A DNA stretch of 64,000 nt, taken from positions 3,661,378-3,725,377 of the forward strand of contig NOKP01000002.1 of NCBI GenBank assembly GCA_002682825.1, read 5' to 3'. The notes beneath the pieces are model-generated. The model searched no databases. It had not been told where the DNA came from and was given only the letters and a program-made list of their open reading frames with translations. Numbering within the stretch: the first letter of the stretch is position 1; each line of letters begins with the position of its first letter. This document shows positions 45,859 through 59,239 of the stretch, in pieces. This DNA is from Neonectria sp. B-13 (taxonomy: Eukaryota; Ascomycota; Sordariomycetes; Hypocreales; Nectriaceae). Made by a program: the position numbers and the translations under genes.

Positions 45859-45901
45859 TCTAGTCTAGTCTCGTCTAGTCTCGTCTAGTCTCGTCTAGTT
45901 T
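45859..45901. repeat. 10-bp tandem repeat, about 4 copies
   Basis: The units TCTAGTCTCG follow one another at 45864, 45874 and 45884, flanked by partial units at each end. Confidence 0.85.
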
Positions 45902-47819
45902 AGCCCCTGATATCCTTGTCCTGTCTTCCCGCCTCTATTTCTACATATGTATCCGTAGGAGTACTAGAGCAACTAATCCCTCGGGAGTCTGGCCAGCCAT
46001 CGCTTGACAAGCTTACCCATGTTGTTGGCCCCCGGCCTCGGCATGCAGACCGCACACACTCTGCAGTGTTCTTTTTTTATCCCCTTGCCGCCCTCACCTT
46101 GATCCCAACCCCGCCTCGTCGTCATGTTTGCTTCTCCTCTTCTGCTTTCTGCCCGTCTCCCTCCGCGCCCAACACAGCAGTTGGTCTGCTCATCCATTGA
46201 GGCTGCCATGCCTCATAAAAGGCCCCCAACCCCAGCGCTTCCAAGATCTCGCACGATGGCATTATGCAGGCCCTTCTCCAGCTTCCAAGATCGCCTTGCT
46301 CCTTTCCCGCCCAGATCACTAACAGCATAGCAGACCGTTGCCCTGATCGTCGACCGTTAATGACCCGACTCAGACGTCGTCGTCGGATCAGGTCAGATGG
46401 CGGCCCCGGCTCTCCGCCAGTCACTGGGGTGCTTCCCTTTCCCCTCCCGCCGCTAATATCTGGTCCCCAAGCACGTTGAGCACATTGGCACATCACCGCT
46501 ACGCTCCTTGGCTCTCCCCGCGCTGGACACCTTACTGAGGCCCCTAATATGAGGCCCTAATGAGGCAATGCATTGCCTTGGGCGAATGGAACGTCGCCGC
46601 ACAATGTGATTTGCCCCCAACTCGTGTAAGCGAGGCCTGGGCGTCGTTCGATAGTGCGTGACTGGATCTGGCCGCCCATGCTGACTAGTTGTCTTCGCCT
46701 TTTGGCCTTTGCTGTCCCGATTCAACTCGGCGGTTGCATGCCGCTCCTGATTGGCTCCGCCGCCCGTGATATCCCAGCCACATCAACCCGTCACGCTGCG
46801 TTGACCCGCCGCTCAGCCAAGGCAATCAGAATCGGCGCACCTAGGCAAGATTGTGATCCCAATCAGGATGTCGTATTATATAGAAACTTGTACGTGCCTA
46901 GACTGCTTCGTCGATGCTCTCAAGCAAGATCCAGGGTCCGTATCCAACACTATCTTCTTGCTGGACCTCCGAAGGCCAGCCCCACATCGCCGCTTCCGCT
47001 CCGTAGGCCCGTACGCACCTTGGCCTCCTGGTCGTGGGGTCTTTGTTTCCTGCGTGACCCGGGTCCTGGGAAGAGCGATCGGAGTTTGTGCATTGACTGG
47101 CCCACCGTAGCCTGGGATCTAAGTCAGTCGATACCCAGAGTCGGTGAACACCACCTGCTGATCTTTTGGCTCCATCGTACCAATCTGGGAACCTCAGCTT
47201 ACACCTATCACCACTCTCTCTAGCGATCAGCTAGTGGTGGTGATATGCCACGAGTTCTGTCATTCGAGGGAACAAGGGGGTCGGAGAATACCAAGATAAC
47301 AAGGTAGGGTTCAATCACAGTCCATGAGAATCATCCTCGGCAACTACGGTAGCAATCCAATCCATTCCATCCATCCCGCCCCTTTCCACACGGGTATTTG
47401 TGACGCCGTCACCCTTGTTTCTTGCTTCTATGTATAGTGTCTTTCTTCGGACAATCTCATTAGTGCTTGTGTGATGTCTTCCAACGCCTGCTTGTTACTA
47501 CCCTGGATCACATCTACGCCATGATGCAATTGTGATCACATCTTCATGTTGCATTGAAGTTTGGCTACCTGTAAGGTTGCGGCCGCTGGTAACTAGTCGT
47601 TTTCTATCGGTGTCATCCAAAAAGAGGTCTTTGTAGTGCCTAGACGTTCGTCTGGGAACGGACTGCGGGCTATGGAGACGGTATTGACTCCGAGAATTAC
47701 CATTACCACCGCCTGATTAGTCTGACTGTCTTCTTTCGGACCATCGAAATAAGACCTGATCTCACCTGTCAGGTAAAGCATGTGATACTCAACGAGGGAT
47801 AATGAGGGGATCAAATTTA

Positions 47820-48804
47820 GGCGGCTGCCCATAACTCACTGGACGGCGACCAAACTCATCGCTCTCTTAATTACTCAACTCCCAAATATCGAGGGCTTCA
47901 TCCTTCTAACTGGCTGGAAATAAGATTGGTCAGGTTTTTACGAAACCAATCGTCAAATCCTCGAGGTTCCTAGCCTGTTTCTGAGGGCCATTAGGGCAGA
48001 TTTCATTCACGGGGCCTCTCATGATGAATCTGTCATCGAATCTACAGACAGTCAATCTTCATTCTTACAGACCCAAAACCACGACAGTAACACCACCTCT
48101 CCCAGCTCTAAAGACTCTGCGCCTGGCAGGCTGCATCTTAGGCCAACGCGATCTTAGAATCCTACCCGACTCCTGTACTGGTGGCTTTCTTACTTTTGTG
48201 TATCAGTCTCGCATCAAAAATAAGTGGTCACTCAGTGATTTAAGTCTTCTTGTGTTTTCCGAGATGCGTTACTTCTGACGATAGGAAGTGTTCATCTGCC
48301 ATGCCTGCACCTCGATGTTCGTATCAGGTCGGATGAGAGAGGATTTGAAGGCATTCAGGGGCAACCCGTGCAACCCGTGTTCGACTTACCCTACCTCAAA
48401 GCACTCAACCACGTAGTTCTCAGCACCAATATGATTTACAGCACGACAGAAGAGGAGGCCTTATGACTCTATTTTGCTTGTCCATTGCATCCCTGAATCA
48501 GTTAAATCGATGTCCATGGCGTCCCATTCCGAAAACTGATGAGATGCGGCTCAATAGTGGGTTGGCTGTCCTCGCGGATCCCAAACGACTTAAGTCATTG
48601 AGGTTTCTTGATCTACAACTCGTTTGTTCTGACTCGGTGAACAAGTTCGACATTGGCTTTGACAGTCTGCTCTGGGCGGTTGGTGTGGACTTTAGGTATG
48701 AGGACTGGCCGCTAGTGGAGCAACGATCCTACATGAAATGTGAACGCACATCAGCTCTGAGTTACATCACGCCTGCCGAGCCGAGTTTTAAACGGAATAG
48801 ATAG
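47820..48804 (+). pseudogene. Possible degraded F-box/leucine-rich-repeat-like gene
   Basis: Plus-strand peptides reminiscent of fungal F-box/LRR proteins appear in different frames: LITQLPNIEGFILLTGW near 47.87 kb, LPALKTLRLAGCILGQRDLR at about 48.1 kb, and LADPKRLKSLRFLDLQLV at about 48.6 kb. Between them lie stop codons and frame changes that no obvious intron explains. There is no intact start or F-box. This is pattern recognition only, and a live gene with unrecognised introns is possible. Confidence 0.25.
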
Positions 48805-49290
48805 GCTAGTTGATAAATGGATGAACAGGCGGATGTTGAGTAAAGACGCAAAGTGTTGGTTTTTCGGCATGGCTTCCGGTCAACAGTGTAATGGCACATA
48901 TCGCAGCGCATGGCTATAGTTAATAGGGTGTGTTTCTGTGAATAATATGGTATCTCTCTATTTGCGATGCCTGCCTATCTGCCTAATCGCGGCGATAGGC
49001 GGAGTGGGAAAAGTTTCCCGAGCTCCCATGTTCCCTGTCATACCTGGAGTGTGGTGGTGTCTAAGTGAAGAGCTGTGCTACTGTACAAGGCCGTTGGCCG
49101 ATAAAAACACAGGCAATAATAACAAGGGCCCGGAGCATATCCAACATGGGCCCGGCGCTTTGCTGTCTCTTGGCTGGTAGAAGTTTCTCCCAACTACCAT
49201 TTCCAAAAGCTGCAGGTGTATGCCATCCTCCTGTTTGACAGGTGACTTGCCCGATCCGAGCATTCATGACTCTCTACGTGAGTGTTCACC

Positions 49291-49984
49291 TCATGAGACT
49301 TGCAGACTCGGGAGCACTGGCTGCTTCGTCTTGGGGTCCTTTAATGCCCGCAATACCTCCTCCAAGCTGTCGAACCGTTGTCGTTGCTTCTCCTCGGCCG
49401 CTTCCAGTTCCTCCTCCTTCTTCCTGAGCTCCTCAAACTTCTGGTTAAGCTCCTCAAGGCGCTCCTTGTTCGCATCGGGCTTCTGGGAGGATTTCCAATA
49501 CTCGTACACGATAAGGCCACCGGCTACGGTCAAGATGAAGGTGTCGCCGATGACATCGGCAAAGAGATCGACTGCTTTGGCTTCGGGGAGGGGCCGGAAC
49601 TTGCGTCGCCACACGTTCTGGATTGTTGGCTTCTTCTTGGCTTCGGTGGTGCCCTTATCCTTAAGCTCCGCCTCGCGCTTCAGTTGCTCCTCCGTCTTGA
49701 CAGTGGGTGCCTCGGCGCGCTCCTTAGCACGCCTCTCTGCTTCGGGGTTTCGTAGTAGGGCGACCGACAGCTTCATATTCAATTGGTGTATCGACTGGCC
49801 GTAGCGGGCCGCAAACGCTCGGAAACTAGGATGGTCGTGGGCTTGAGCCTTTATTTGATTCTACGACCGAGTCAGCAATGCGACGGCAAAGGGGTTTTCG
49901 ACTGGTGAGCAACCATACCGCGCCATATTTGGAGATATGCCGAACAAACAGAGCAGCAAGCTTGAAGAGGGGTAGAGGGACCAT
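49291..49984 (-). CDS. OPA3: OPA3-like mitochondrial protein
   Basis: Exons 49919-49984 and 49291-49860 (58-nt intron, GTATGG..GTAG) give 211 residues. The first exon encodes MVPLPLFKLAALFVRHISKYGA and continues NQIKAQAHDHPSFRAFAARYGQ, the typical opening of OPA3 proteins. A hydrophobic segment (DTFILTVAGGLIVYEYWKS) and a strongly charged coiled-coil (EELNQKFEELRKKEEELEAAEEKQRQRF) follow. In animals OPA3 is a mitochondrial membrane protein linked to morphology and lipid metabolism. Its fungal role is not defined. The gene is divergent from the polo kinase gene. Confidence 0.88.
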
Positions 49985-51531
49985 TATGGTGATAGATAGA
50001 CAGACGGTTGAAAGTCTTGGCTCTGGTGGTGTCCCTGCGCGTGCGCTCCAGTGGTGTTCAAGACGTGGTGGGGCAGTTTTCGCTGATGTTCAAGATAATC
50101 GTTAATTGAGATCGAGCGAATGGGCAAAGACAGCCAAACGTGTGCCGGATTCGATGGCGGGATGAAGAGACAGGAGTTGTTCAAGCTGACAGGCTTGTGT
50201 CTCACCAAATTTCAGAGCATTGGGTCGAAGAAGAGAAGAGAGCATTCCCCGGGACTCTTTCAGCTGCCAGACTACCTAGCTGCCGCCTGTGCCGGATGCC
50301 GCGATGATCCGCTCTCGACGTGTCCGGTAGTGGCCCGTGCACGCCGTTATCTCCGCATCAACACAGTGATGTGCTCTCTAAGCCAACTCAGACTTTGGGC
50401 AAAACGCTCATTGGCTCCCTTCTAACTATCAAGTGTCCAATTAGTTGCTGTTCTAGTTGCTATGTACTATCCAATTGTATTAAATGGGAATTTATTGGGG
50501 CTTTGAACGGGCCGATGGAAGTAGTTGTCAGTCAATGATCACTCGCGAACCCTGATGTAGAAGACAAAACAACAACGATGGTCGTAACGCATCAATCTTA
50601 CCTCACAACGTCATGGGGGAAAAGCGTTAAACGACAGGTTGCAAACCTTTGTTTTTACTAGGACTAAGAATATGAGATTTCAGATGATGATTGAATGGTC
50701 AAAGTATCATGGAGTTACGCGACTAAAACTTTCAAGGGAGAGAACGCGACAACTGAGCAAGAGATCGACCAGACTTGCCCATCCCCGCACATATTACATG
50801 CGCATCGTCTAGTGGGAGCAATGAATTGACCCAAGGGAACTACGACATTGGAAACGGATATTCTTTAGCCAATCCCAATGAGATTGATGAACGACAATGG
50901 ATTCATGAGCTCGGCGCGGTGTGGGTCCTTAAGTATTGACAGTGGATTCAGTACAGCTCACAGCGGTGTGTTCAGTGGCTTGGCCAGGATCCCATTGGCT
51001 GAAAAGTGGTTGCCAGCAGCAACGACGTGCAGGAAAGTACACAAATCACAGCGACCACACACAACTCAGCAGCGCCCGGGTCTCTCTCGCCTTTGCGTGA
51101 CTTCGCCTGGCGACTTCTCTCCAGCACTTACGAATACTAACCCCGTCACCTGTGGCATCCGGCTCAGCTCTAGCATCGCTTATTGCTTCATGCCCTCGTG
51201 TCTCTCTGGCGACTCGGCGACAACTTCCCTTCCCTGTTTGCATGTTGTTTTTTCAAGGCTCGTAAGTTATGATTTCCCTCCACGACCCCCTCGAACTTCT
51301 CCAGAAACCTCAAACCCGACCTGCCACGCGCCAACACTGCGCACCCCTCACACTACCAGTACGCACCATACACCTCGACACCATCTCTAACCACCCTTCT
51401 GTAGGCCGACTTTCGCGACTCCCAACACCACTTGCTAGCCCTCGCAATCTGTCACTACTTCGCGCCACGGTGTTGATTCACCCAGCGACTCCCCAACCGA
51501 CAACCAGGGTCATCGAAGCCATCGAGCCACC
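49985..51531. promoter_or_regulatory. Divergent region between OPA3-like and polo kinase genes
   Basis: About 1.5 kb containing both promoters. It includes a likely 5'-UTR intron of the kinase gene (51262-51404). No gene is supported. Confidence 0.5.
51262..51404 (+). other. Probable 5'-UTR intron of the polo kinase gene
   Basis: Donor GTAAGT at 51262, branch-like CTCTAACC at about 51385 and acceptor CTGTAG ending at 51404 form a complete 143-nt intron in the untranslated leader, 127 bp before the start codon. Confidence 0.45.
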
Positions 51532-54500
51532 ATGGCCCACAGGCTGGCGCCCAGAGGTGGCGTCGACTTGGAGGCTTTGTCCCCTAGGGATGCCAACGCC
51601 CTGCGAGCGCCTAAAACCACCGACATCAAGACTAAGACTGTCGCGCAAATGAAGGCCGCCAAGGATAAGGAGCATCCCCCACCGCCTCCGCCCGAGGTCA
51701 TCGAGCCCCCCAGTTCCGATCGCCCAGATGGAGCAGTCTACCAGGTCGGAAAGCTGTTAGGAAAAGGCGGCTTCGCTATCTGCTACAACGGCCAGCTTCT
51801 TCCCTCCAAGCAGAGGTATGCCCTCAAGATCGTCAAGAGTCACATGCCGTCCAAGATGGAACAAAAGGTAGGCCACCGATTCCCGTTTCAAGGCTAAGAT
51901 GGATCTAACGTAGCTGTCCAGTTCCAAACCGAGCTTCAAATCCACTCCAAGATGAAGCAAAAGAACATCGTACAGTTCTTCCGAGCCTTCTCGTTCGAAA
52001 AGTGTACCTACCTGGTTCTCGAGCTCTGCCCCAACGGATCCCTCATGGATATGGTGAAGCGCCGCAAGGGCGTCACGGAGCCCGAGGTCCGCTTCTACTC
52101 TGTCCAGATTGCCGGTGCCATCAAATACATGCACAGCAAGGGCATTATCCACCGCGACCTGAAGATGGGCAACATCTTTCTCGACTCCCAGATGAATGCC
52201 AAAATCGGTGACTTTGGCCTTGCTGCCTTGTTGGTGACTGGTAGAGACATGCACACCATCCGTCGAACAACCCTTTGCGGAACTCCCAACTACATCGCTC
52301 CCGAGATTCTGCAAAAAGGAAAGAAGGGGCATGACCACATGGTCGACATCTGGAGCTTGGGTATCATCATGTAAGCCCGTTCATCTGGATCCCCCACGTC
52401 TTGACGGTTAACTAACTTCAACAGGTTCGCCATGTTCACATCGAAACCTCCTTTCCAATCTTCCACAACCGACGAAATTTATCGCCGAGCCAGAGACAGG
52501 GATTACGAATGGCCAAACCCGGAGACCTCACAGAAATATGTCAGTGAGGAAGCTAAGGACCTAGTTGCCACGATGCTTGAGGATGCCGATCGCCGCCCGG
52601 ACCCCGACGTCATCATCCAGCATCCATTCTTCACCACAGGCTACATGCCCGATGAGGCAGAAATGACTCCTCGGTTGCGAGAAATCCCCCCCGAGCGACA
52701 AGAGTTCTATGCCACCCGGATGAACAGCTCATTGCAGGCGCAGTCGATGAGGAACCTGAAAGAAATGTGTCGGGAATGTGGCATTGGTTCCTGGAGCGGA
52801 GTTCAGGTTATTCATACGCAAACTTGGAAGGAAATGGCTTCTGAGGAGAAGGCTGGCTTGACCCCAATGATTCCTCTTGAGGAGAACCTTGTCTACAGGC
52901 CCTTTGAGGAGTGGTTGAAGGAACAGCAACAGCTCAAGGCCAGATATATGGCATCCATGGCCTCACAAGCGCCCAGCTCCTCGGACCAGTCATCCGCTGG
53001 CCAAAGAGCTCCGGTCGGACTCCTACGACAACCACCCCAGAGTTTTGCTGCCCAGCAGAGAGCCCAGAACCGACCATCTAGTGTTATGGTCTCACGACCC
53101 AAGCCTGTCTCGGAGCCTATTCTCGCAACATCTCAGAGTGTCCGGGTGAGGACGCGGAGAGAGCTTCCACAAGAGGCTCCTCAAAAAGAAGCCACTCAAA
53201 CAAGTTACAGGAGCATGCGAGGCACGGTGCGAGCCACTACGCCATCCTCAAACCCACCAACGGTCGAAGTGCCTGAACGATCAGCCTCGGTACCCCTAGA
53301 ACGGCCAGAGGTTGTGAGGCCACAAAGATCGAGTTCGATGCTCCCTGCAAGTCTTTTCAGCTCCTCGGAACGACAGAAGGACATTTTCGGCACGAAGCCC
53401 GATGCAATTATGGGCCGATTGCATCGACTCCAGACAGAGCTGGAGCGAGCTCTCAACTCTCGAACAATGGCCATCATCTCGTCCAAGTCAGTAGCGCCAC
53501 CTCACCCTCACGTAGTGGTGAAATGGGTTGATTACACCAACAAGTTTGGACTGGGGTACATCTTAAACGATGGCAGTGTTGGCTGCATCTTGCGAGACAT
53601 CCCGACGGCGGAGGGCAGCAAGACAGCACTGCTCCCCCCAGCTGGAGTATTTATTCGCGGCGCTGAAAGACACATCTTGCGCCGACAGGACGAGTCCTAC
53701 CCCGATAGGAGTCAACCACTCCCAATGACCGATCCTATCAAGTTCTTTGAGAACAACGGTGAGGCGGGTCTTTCGGAGGTGATGGTTTCTCCCGAGCATT
53801 TCCGCGTAGCTGTGAATGAGGATGGTAGCGCCGGCAAGATGCAACCTGGTAAGGACATCTTCCAGCACCGGAAGAGGGAGAGAATCATTCTCTGGAAGAA
53901 GTTTGCCAACTACATGATTGCCTACGGCAGGGACGACGTTGTGCCGGTTGAGGAGACCGACCCAGCGGGTGCCATGTCGCCGGGGCTGAAGGGCACAGTG
54001 GCCGAGCTGGTGACGTTCTACCAGCGATTTGGAGACGTTGGATGCTGGGTCTTCTGCGATGGCCACCTCCAAGTAAGTGGCTAAATAACACTCGACAATT
54101 GGACGGGCGCTAACATGTTGCAGTTCAACTTCCCAGATCACACCAAGATTGTCATTGATTCAACTGGCACCTGGTGTCATTTCTGGCACCTCCCACAGGA
54201 CGCTGCCGAGAGGCTTGCCTCGACTGGAACGATTGGAGCCGCCGCATTGGACGACCGTGCAATGCTCTCGTACCCTCTTCAGACCCTGTTGAACTTCCAG
54301 TCTAAGCCGTCGGCGGCTCGAACTGGCCGCACGAGCACTACACGAAGGCGGCCGGAAATAGATCCGGATCTACAAGGCATCCCTGCCGCGAACGACTTCC
54401 GGCGAAAGATATCCTTCGTCAAGGACGTCGTCAAGGAATGGGTGTCGAACGGCGGCATGGGCAACAGCGACATGAGCCGAGAGGGACGGCTTCGATGGGG

Positions 54501-54651
54501 AGGTTTCCGAGAGACGATGCACGCGAACGCTCCGCAAAAGCACGTCTGGGTCACCGTTGGAGCCCGATGGGGAGACCAGCGACTGTCCACGTATGTCGAC
54601 CCGCGTAGGCCGTGGGAGTTGGGCGAGGACGTGGATAACTCGAAGCGATGA
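51532..54651 (+). CDS. Polo-like kinase (Cdc5/PlkA type)
   Basis: Cell-cycle Ser/Thr kinase acting at spindle poles, kinetochores and the septation machinery. Exons 51532-51867, 51922-52370, 52425-54072 and 54124-54651 give 986 residues with all phases matched. The start ATG has a strong context (CCACCATGG). Kinase domain about 70-330: Gly loop GKGGFAICY, Lys99 in YALKIVK, HRDLK (Asp191), DFG (209-211), activation loop RRTTLCGTPNYIAPE. Two polo boxes follow: VVKWVDYTNKFGLGYILNDG (about 660-740) and TFYQRFGDVGCWVFCDG with FNFPDHTKIVIDSTG (about 790-850, crossing the last intron). A long, Ser/Pro/Arg-rich linker (about 500-640) separates kinase and polo boxes, and an extra ~100-residue tail follows the second box. 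Identity is certain at family level. Confidence 0.95.
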
Positions 54652-55489
54652 GGGTCGCGGGGTTTTTGAGATGAGAGCGAGGCGTTGTTCGATTCGTTTG
54701 TTCTTCTTGCGCGGCCCTAATGAGCAGTGAGGGCACTTCCATGTAGACAGAGGTTAGCCGCGGCCAGTCGGCGTTGCTGGAACATTTTGCACGGCGCAAT
54801 GAGGGTTGTAGGGGCTTTGGGCGACTTGCGTTTTAGGTGCTTGGGTCTTTGGCGAGACCTTAATGATTATCACGTCTCCGTTTTGGAATTGCTTGTGCTG
54901 CCAGTGATTGCGTATGAGGAAGCTCGTGTCCATCCTGTTGAAAGCAGAAGCGTTTACTAACACATTTGTCATCCTCGTAGCAAAGTAGGACGGATGTCGT
55001 CTCTGTAAACATGAAGGTGGTTTGAGTGGTATCACGAGACATGATCAACTACCCCTAAACGCATATGCTACCTTCAGCGGATAGAGAAGGTTGTTCACCC
55101 AGCAAGGTACAGTTAGGAACATGGTTGCCGGGTCACAGAGTCGGTGGTCATTCAGAGACGGTAAGACAAGGTCAAAATAACTGCAATGGGGCTTGAATAA
55201 CATTCGCCCTTCAAAAACAAACCAATTATATTATTTACAACAAAACACTCCTTCATAAGCGACGCCTTCCAATGCCTTCTCCAATCGCCTCTATAGCGAG
55301 CGGGACCGTTCCAAGTGATCTCCGCCTCGGGCACGCCCCAAGATTCGAAAACGAAGAAACAACGTCTTTGGCAAGACTCTCCCATATTACATTTGCGTTT
55401 ATGTATTCGTGTGCGGGTGTCCTTAGTCAAACCAACTCCCCTCCTTTTAAACCATGATGCCGTGAACCCAGCCCCGTGGCGCCTAATAT
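54652..55489. other. Spacer between converging polo kinase and chitin synthase genes
   Basis: About 840 bp of 3' flanks (kinase + strand, chitin synthase - strand). No gene is supported. Confidence 0.6.
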
Positions 55490-58400
55490 TCAAGCATCCG
55501 AGTGATACTCTTCATTATACTGATGACCGGGAGGGCTTGTCCAGCTGCCTCCACCACCGACCACGTTTTCACGCGAGCCCCAGTAGCCGCTCTTGGATCG
55601 CTTGTCGCGCTCGAACTCGGCCCAGCGCTTCATGGTGATCTTGCTGCTGTCGAACTCGCCCTCATACTCCAGACCAGCCTTCTTCGTCTTTTCCCCAGCC
55701 GTCTTTCGGGTTTCACCCCAAGAAAAGTCGTCGAACTTCCAGAAGGCATACGTGGGTAGGACAAAGTTCCAAATGGGCAGGGCCAGCAAGTAGATCAGCA
55801 TCCAAACAATGTAGGACCACGAGTGAGCTGTGATGATGACAAGAAGACCTGGAAGACCCAGAATGAGACCCAGCAGGACCAAAGGAATAATCTGCGGCGG
55901 CGAATGGATAATCGAAGTAATGACTAGCAAAAAATATTAGCGTCTCGAACTACCATGCACAGACATAGGATGCATGTTCACTTACCGACATAGATGGTAA
56001 AGGCAATAGCGGCGGGGAGGACAAGGGTACCAACGAGCTCGACGAAGATGACGAACTGCATACTAAAGCAGAAGGTACCGCAAAGATCACGAACGAGGAC
56101 CAGCTCCATCAGGTTGTGAATGGTCGAGTTGATCCAGCGACGTCGCTGGGAGAGAAGAACCATGAACTCGTCGGGCACCGTCGTCTTGCACACGGCCTGG
56201 GGGACAAAGACCTGTTTTCGCTTGGGGAACGTTCGCAGCATCAGCGTCGTCAGGAATCGATCCTCACCAAGCAGATACAAGTTCTTCTCGTGCAGGGTTT
56301 CGACCACATTTTCCGAGTAATGCTCGACAATATCGGGGTTCGCGAGAATGGGCACCCAGTAGTTTTGAGCTCCCTTGGGGGCCTTGATTCGGTACATGCA
56401 GAAGCAACCAGGCAAGCAGGTGACACCACCAAAGACGGATTCGAAGGACTTGGCGAGGTGGTGAGACACGAAGTACTCGAACACCTGGATGGCAGTGACC
56501 CAGCTTTGGCGCTTGTTGGCAATTTTCGTTTCTCCGCAGAGACCCATGATATCGGGATCCTTGACCATAGCGGAGACCATGTGCGTCAAACTGTCAGGGA
56601 AAACCTTGGTATCAGCATCAACCATGAGAATGATCTCATAGTAGTCGGGCGATATTCCAGTCACCTTCCAGAGTCCGTTGAACATTTCATACTCAAGCTC
56701 AGTCATTCGCTCATCGAACATGACCTTCTGGAGGAAGGACATGAGGATGATCTGACTGTCTCGCTTTCCTCGGTTACCGGGCTTGGACTTGCTGGCTTCA
56801 TCTGGAGTTCCACACTTGATCACAACCATCATGGGGACGCGCTGCTGTCGGTCGCCGGGAATTCGGGAGTTGTCGCCATAATCGTAGAAACCGCAGTAAA
56901 TCTTGGCCATGTTGTGTCGCTTGGAACCACTTGCAACGGCGACGTAGGAGAAGGGCTCAACCATGTCAGGCGGGATAGAGTGGTCCTTGAGCATGCCCAA
57001 ACAGACATCGGGGGTCGAAACCGTCTCTCCATGACCCTTGATGATACCGTCGCAAATAACGACAATGACTTTGTGGCTGTTCGGGTAATCGGTGGTAGCA
57101 ATGGAGTCCAGGGTGGTTCGAATACCCTCCGCTCCTTCAGAATAGGCGGTAACCAAGCACATCGTATGAGCCAGGGGATAACCCCAGGGCATCCAGTCCG
57201 ACGGAGGTTGAGGAACAACGGCATCGTGGATAAAACCTGCTGGGCCAGGGCCATCTGTTGGGGCACCGGTGGCGTACGGGTCCGATCGGAGGAAACTACC
57301 GCGGCTGTCGTTGCCTTGCTTGTAGATGGAACCGGGCTGAAGGAGCTGACTAGAGGTGCCCTGGCTAGCCATGGTCGTTGGCATACGGCGCTGAACGGGG
57401 GTTCTCTCGGAGCCGGCAATGGTTGAGAATCGCGAAGTAGTCGGTAGGAACGATCCGCGCTTGCTAGTTCGATCAGATGTCACAACAGTGCTTCCAATGT
57501 CGCCAGGCAATCTGACGGGAGCTCGGTAGATGTCATTAGACCAGTCCTCGATCTGGCGGTTACGCTTTCGCTTGTCAGAGCTCTGAGACGTCTTGGCCGC
57601 AGCGTATTTTTGGCAGAGAAACCATTGGAAGACAAGGGCCAGAAGGAAACGAGCCCCCACGACCGACAGAATCAAGACAAGGGCACAGTACAGAACGACC
57701 TTGGAGGCAATACAGCCAACAGTTTCGGTATCGACGGAGCCGACCTTGATGATTTCCTCAAAGCACTGGGCCAACTGCTTGTCATCAGACCCCTGGAACA
57801 TGCGAGTGACATCACGGCCACGTATCGCCTTGTTCACATCGGAATCGGTGTCTCGCAGTTCCTTCATGCGATCGGGGACGACGACTTGGCTAGTGTTAAA
57901 CCAGTTAAGGAGATCAAGGTCCAGGACATGTCCGGAGTAGACGATCAGGTTGCGGGAGCTGTTCTTAATGTCGGCCCAGCTGAAGTAGACGTCCGCAGAA
58001 CCACTCAAGTCGAGGTAGAAAGCGTTTCTAGAGTCAAGGGTGGTGTGGCAGGCGTAACCAAGATAGTAGGGAATTGTCGTGTTAACCTTGGACGAACCAT
58101 CCTGGTTGAATGTCGTGCAAGGGAAATACCAGGCAAGGTCATCATCACTGTTGGTTGGGACATCAGAATCCGACGAACGGGTAATCAAACCCTTGCATTT
58201 GCCGTTGACGTTCTGGAACAGAAAGCTGCCATCCTGTCCACCGTGCTTGTCGGGGAGATCGTAAAGAACGTTGGCACCGAGGCCATCGGATCGCAGCGGG
58301 ATTCCCTCGGCGGCGGGATGGTGGGAAGTCGAGAGATCGTAAGCAACTCCGTGGAAGATCATGTAGCCAGAGCCGACCTTGTTGACACGCAGTCGCTCGG

Positions 58401-59235
58401 GTGGGGAACTGCAGACAACTGCGGTGAAACCAAAGGTAAGGAAACCGACAAAGCCCATGATGAATAGAATGATGCTGATCAGGCCCATCTTCTCTCGCCA
58501 AGCTCGCTGTTGTGCCCGTGTTGGCATGCCACAGCACTTCATGATGAAGCTTGGAGACCAGAAGGTAACAATGGCGCAGTAAACGTTCCAGAAACTGGGG
58601 GGGCGGAGCTGCTCTTCGATCTTCTTGCCCTTCTGTTTGGGGTGTTTCCCCTTCTTTGTGATCTTGCCCGACTTGGTGCGGTTTGGGTGAGATCCAGAAC
58701 GAGTGCGAGCCGTTCCTTTCTCCTGGTCTCCGCTCGTGTGCCGCCGTTGCGAACCACGGGGTGAGTTGTCGGAAACATTATCTTTGAGATTCGAGCCTGA
58801 CCGCTCGGTCGAGCCTTCCAAGCCTTCCAAGTCCTCGAGAATGGGGTCGTTACCGGTCGACGACGGGAGGACGTTCATGTGGGCGGCGTGAGCGGCATGC
58901 TTGTGGTAGTGATAATTGCGGTGATCTTTGTCGATTCTATTCCTCTCAGGCCGAATCAAACTTCTCTTCCGCGAGACGGGCTGGCCGGAGTTGCTGCCAT
59001 GCCTAGAGTGGCCCGTGGGGCTCGTGGGCGACAGAGGCATACTCTCTGTATTGGAATTAGGACCGATGGTGTCAGCGAAGGAAGAGGCAGATTTCCCACG
59101 TTGATGTTGTTCATTTACGGGATGATAACCACCAGCCTCGACATCAGCAGGGCGCGATCGCCTCGAGGGGGAGCTCCTGTAGACATTGCGCTGATCGTAC
59201 ACGGGACTCGCGCCCGGCCGTTCGGGGAGAGACAT
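55490..59235 (-). CDS. Class IV chitin synthase (Chs3/chs-4 type)
   Basis: Plasma-membrane glycosyltransferase that polymerises UDP-GlcNAc into cell-wall chitin. Exons 55986-59235 and 55490-55923 give 1227 residues, joined in phase by a 62-nt intron (GTAAGT..CTAG) inside the last transmembrane cluster. The start [17 protein letters not shown] is conserved in the class. A basic Ser-rich N-terminus (1-210) precedes a hydrophobic segment (about 250-277) and a degenerate cytochrome b5-like domain (from about 285: [19 protein letters not shown]). A second hydrophobic segment lies near 520-560. The catalytic core shows [37 protein letters not shown] and the product-channel motif QRRRWINST, then C-terminal membrane helices. 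Absence of a myosin head excludes classes V/VII. The first upstream ATG (59283) is in frame but lies in a likely UTR intron. Confidence 0.95.
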
Positions 59236-59239
59236 GGCC

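Larger units (their letters stand above)
44071..49290. other. Gene-poor 5.2-kb region
   Basis: The left part is leader/promoter of the small membrane-protein gene, with GC-rich sequence carrying spurious long frames (e.g. 44544-45164 -). It includes a CTT-type microsatellite (45681-45718), a 10-bp tandem repeat (45859-45901) and a possible degraded F-box/LRR gene (about 47.8-48.8 kb). No intact gene is supported. Confidence 0.5.

Noticed and set aside
56116..57426. 436-codon plus-strand open frame opposite chitin synthase
   Set aside because: It lies wholly inside the conserved minus-strand catalytic exon and shows no independent domain.
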